From JAICQQ01 sp965651135 (GTDB lineage: Bacteria; Myxococcota_A; Polyangia; Polyangiales; Polyangiaceae), in contig CBFGRJ010000345.1 of NCBI GenBank assembly GCA_965651135.1, forward strand, positions 1 to 7,973: 7,973 nucleotides of DNA, read 5' to 3'. Each line of letters starts with the position of its first letter. The first letter of the stretch is position 1. Of the stretch, positions 6,252-7,973 are shown piece after piece. The position numbers and the translations under genes are program-made. Under the pieces are notes generated by a model. The model was not told the DNA's origin. It saw nothing but the letters and a program-made list of their open reading frames with translations, and did no database searches.

Positions 6252-6280
6252 CGTCGCCTGCCAAGCGTCGCCCTGCCAAG
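6252..6280. repeat. Tandem 14/15-nt direct repeat upstream of the LRR gene
   Basis: CGTCGCCTGCCAAG (6252-6265) is followed immediately by CGTCGCCCTGCCAAG (6266-6280), then by a third partial CGT. The copies differ by one inserted C. They end 45 bases before the LRR start, a position suited to an operator, though simple slippage is also possible. Confidence 0.7.
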
Positions 6281-6563
6281 CGTTGTGCGCTCCGGTCGTA
6301 AACCTCTGGCGTGGCTTGTGCTGAATCACGCACCGTAGTCCGCTGCCGCATCCGAGGAGCCGCCGAATACGCGAAGAATCAGCCAAGCTCGAATGGGTCG
6401 CCTGGCCGGAGAGCGGCTCGTGGCTCCGGTCCACTGGGGCCGCCTTTGGTCACACGCGTGGTCGAAACGATGGTATCAAGCCACTCGCCCACCTCACGCA
6501 AAGAGGTCGTGTCGGCGTAGGCGCGTGCCAAGACGGCCTTTGCAAAGTTGGCTCGAGTAACCA

Positions 6564-6569
6564 AAGGGA
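6564..6569 (+). promoter_or_regulatory. Ribosome binding site of the OmpA-family gene
   Basis: AAGGGA lies eight bases before the ATG at 6578. It supports that start over the in-frame TTG at 6548 and places the signal peptide at the N-terminus. Confidence 0.5.
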
Positions 6570-6577
6570 AGCGAGTG

Positions 6578-7969
6578 ATGTTGAAGAAAATAGTGGTCGG
6601 TAGCTGCACTCTACTTTTGACGGCTTTAGAGCTGCACGCCCAGCCACAAACCTCCGAATCGATGAGCTTTGAAGCGGACACCAGCGCCGGCGGCGGTTTC
6701 GCGGCGTATAACGAGCGCTACAAGCCGGAGCCCAACACTTGGGAGGTGGGTCTGTTTGGCGGCGTCATGTTTCCCTCCGAGGAGCACAACATTTTTGCTC
6801 CGCGCCCGGGGATTGCGCAGGAGCCGTTTGCCAAGGCTGCGTTCGAGCTCGGTGCGCGGCTGGCTTACTTTCCGCTCGCGTACCTGGGGGTAGAAGCGGA
6901 AGGGTTTGCCGCAGCCAGCGAAGTAGAAAGTGGGCGGAGCGCCATGCTGTACGGGGGCAACGGCGCTCTGGTGGGGCAGCTGCCTGGCATGAGCCTGACG
7001 CCGTTTCTGCTCATTGGTGCCGGTCGCTTGGGCGCCATCAATGAGCCCATGGGTAACGATACCGATCCAGCCATCATTTTGGGGGTCGGTGTGAAAGTTC
7101 CGGTCAGCTCGAGTGTTTCGATTCGATTGGATCTGAGAGACACGATGACGCAAAAGTTCGAGGCGGCCGAGGGTGATCAGACGCATCATCCGCAAATCCT
7201 GCTTGGCGCGACCTTCCCACTGGGCAGGGGGGCCGCCGCACCCGAAGCGTCGCCGCCCGATTCGGATCAAGATGGTGTGCCGGATGCCGATGACCAGTGT
7301 CCTCGCGCCGCCGCCTTGACGCCCGATGGCTGTCCGCTCGATACCGACGGAGACGGCGTGCTCGACAATGACGATCATTGCCCTCGCGAGGCTGGCGATG
7401 AACCCAACGGCTGCCCGAATCTAGACAAGGACGGCGACGGAGTGCCGTTGCCGTGTGACAAATGTGCCGATGAAAAAGGAGTCGCACCCGACGGTTGCCC
7501 GATTCGGGATACCGATGGCGACGGCTTTATGGACGACGTCGACAAGTGTCCCGACAAGCCTGAAACGAAAAATGGGTTCGAGGATGGCGACGGCTGCCCT
7601 GACGAGGTGCCCGCAGAGGTACAGAAGTTCTCCGGTGCCATCGAGGGAATCTTGTTTGCCTACAATCAGGCCGCGATTCTGCCGCGTTCGTACGCGACCC
7701 TCGATCAAGCCGTCAGCGTGTTGACCAAGTACCCGGATATAAAGATCGAGATCTCGGGGCACACCAGCAGCGAGGGAGACGCGGCCCACAACGACACGCT
7801 GTCCAAAGAGCGAGCCGAGGCGGTAAAAAAGTACCTGGTCGACAAGGGCATCGCCGAAAATCGCATTCAGACTCGGGGTGCGGGTTCGAGCGAGCCGGTC
7901 GCCGACGAGAAACAACCCGGCGGTAAGGACAAGAACCGGCGGATCGAATTCAAGATCTTGCCGCAGTAA
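6578..7969 (+). CDS. OmpA-family outer-membrane protein with beta-barrel, thrombospondin type-3 repeats and peptidoglycan-binding domain
   Basis: From ATG 6578 this gives 463 residues. A signal peptide (MLKKIVVGSCTLLLTALELHA, cleaved about residue 21) is followed by a probable eight-stranded outer-membrane beta-barrel (~50-218; strands such as TWEVGLFGGVMF, FELGARLAYFPLAYLGVEAEG and PFLLIGAGRLG). Residues 228-325 hold four Asp-rich thrombospondin type-3 calcium repeats: DSDQDGVPDADDQCP, DTDGDGVLDNDDHCP, a degenerate third unit DKDGDGVPLPCDKC, and DTDGDGFMDDVDKCP. The OmpA C-terminal domain (~355-463) has GHTSSEG, LSKERAEAVKKYL, RIQTRGAGSSEPV and NRRIEF, which normally bind diaminopimelate in peptidoglycan. 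The protein should tie the outer membrane to the cell wall, with calcium-stiffened repeats as a spacer. The usual Asp in GHTD is Ser here, and the mature protein has nine cysteines, so at least one cannot pair within the chain. An AAGGGA site supports the chosen start; an in-frame TTG at 6548 is less likely. Confidence 0.95.
   Translation: MLKKIVVGSCTLLLTALELHAQPQTSESMSFEADTSAGGGFAAYNERYKPEPNTWEVGLFGGVMFPSEEHNIFAPRPGIAQEPFAKAAFELGARLAYFPLAYLGVEAEGFAAASEVESGRSAMLYGGNGALVGQLPGMSLTPFLLIGAGRLGAINEPMGNDTDPAIILGVGVKVPVSSSVSIRLDLRDTMTQKFEAAEGDQTHHPQILLGATFPLGRGAAAPEASPPDSDQDGVPDADDQCPRAAALTPDGCPLDTDGDGVLDNDDHCPREAGDEPNGCPNLDKDGDGVPLPCDKCADEKGVAPDGCPIRDTDGDGFMDDVDKCPDKPETKNGFEDGDGCPDEVPAEVQKFSGAIEGILFAYNQAAILPRSYATLDQAVSVLTKYPDIKIEISGHTSSEGDAAHNDTLSKERAEAVKKYLVDKGIAENRIQTRGAGSSEPVADEKQPGGKDKNRRIEFKILPQ
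7259..7552 (+). repeat. Thrombospondin type-3 calcium-binding repeat array
   Basis: Four DxDxDG units, each followed by a Cys, are separated by short loops ending in DGCP or NGCP. The third unit has lost the Pro-Asp after the Gly and gained CDKC. Each unit normally coordinates calcium through Asp side chains. Confidence 0.9.
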
Positions 7970-7973
7970 ACGC

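Larger units (their letters stand above)
6207..6577. other. Divergent intergenic region between LRR operon and OmpA-family gene
   Basis: These 371 bases must hold the promoters for both the leftward LRR/Cys-rich operon and the rightward OmpA-family gene. I found no convincing -35/-10 pair and no correctly spaced sigma-54 GG/GC element. It contains a two-copy 14/15-base direct repeat (6252-6280) close to the LRR gene and a short minus-strand open frame (6379-6564) that may be chance or a remnant. Confidence 0.6.

Noticed and set aside
6252..6290. Sigma-54 promoter (GG-N10-GC) within the direct repeat upstream of the LRR gene
   Set aside because: The GG and GC pairs are nine bases apart, not ten, and the flanking bases do not fit.
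6626..7378. Minus-strand open frame of 250 codons
   Set aside because: It is antisense to the barrel and calcium repeats of the OmpA-family protein and has a composition typical of shadow frames.

Overview
The window most likely comes from a myxobacterium (Myxococcota, probably a Polyangiales-type genome). This is judged from content: high GC, frequent GTG/TTG starts, a cytosolic Hanks-type Ser/Thr kinase beside an ECF sigma factor and a single-pass membrane protein with an Ala/Pro-rich linker, Asp/Cys-rich thrombospondin-3 repeats in an OmpA-family protein, and leucine-rich-repeat lipoproteins. The assignment is an inference; there is no rRNA or tRNA here. I see no mobile element, CRISPR array, prophage gene or RNA gene.

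Layout. Six genes lie on the minus strand and read leftward from about 6206 to 48. In order of transcription they are: a leucine-rich-repeat (LRR) lipoprotein (6206-5331); a small exported Cys-rich protein with a duplicated CxGxNECxGKGGC motif that resembles BufA2-type bufferin metallophore precursors (5334-4969), whose GTG start overlaps the LRR stop; a soluble Ser/Thr protein kinase (4837-3371); an ECF RNA polymerase sigma factor (about 3142-2588); a bitopic membrane protein with a periplasmic helical/TPR-like domain (2591-1839), whose ATG overlaps the sigma stop and which is a candidate anti-sigma or sensor partner; and a secreted or lipid-anchored DUF5060/DUF4038-like glycoside-hydrolase-fold protein (1760-48). 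On the plus strand, diverging from the LRR gene across a roughly 370-base region, is an OmpA-family outer-membrane protein (6578-7969) with a beta-barrel, four thrombospondin-3 calcium repeats and a peptidoglycan-binding OmpA domain.

How the genes may work together. Kinase, ECF sigma and membrane protein form a plausible signalling cassette. The membrane protein would sense the envelope and hold or release the sigma factor, with the kinase as a possible second input. The LRR and Cys-rich pair look translationally coupled and both carry export signals, which points to a shared envelope role, perhaps metal binding. Most proteins encoded here face the cell envelope. The most distinctive elements are the bufferin-like peptide coupled to an LRR lipoprotein without a visible DUF692 (BufB) modification enzyme, and the glycosidase-fold protein in which the expected acid/base Glu after the conserved Asn appears to be Arg.
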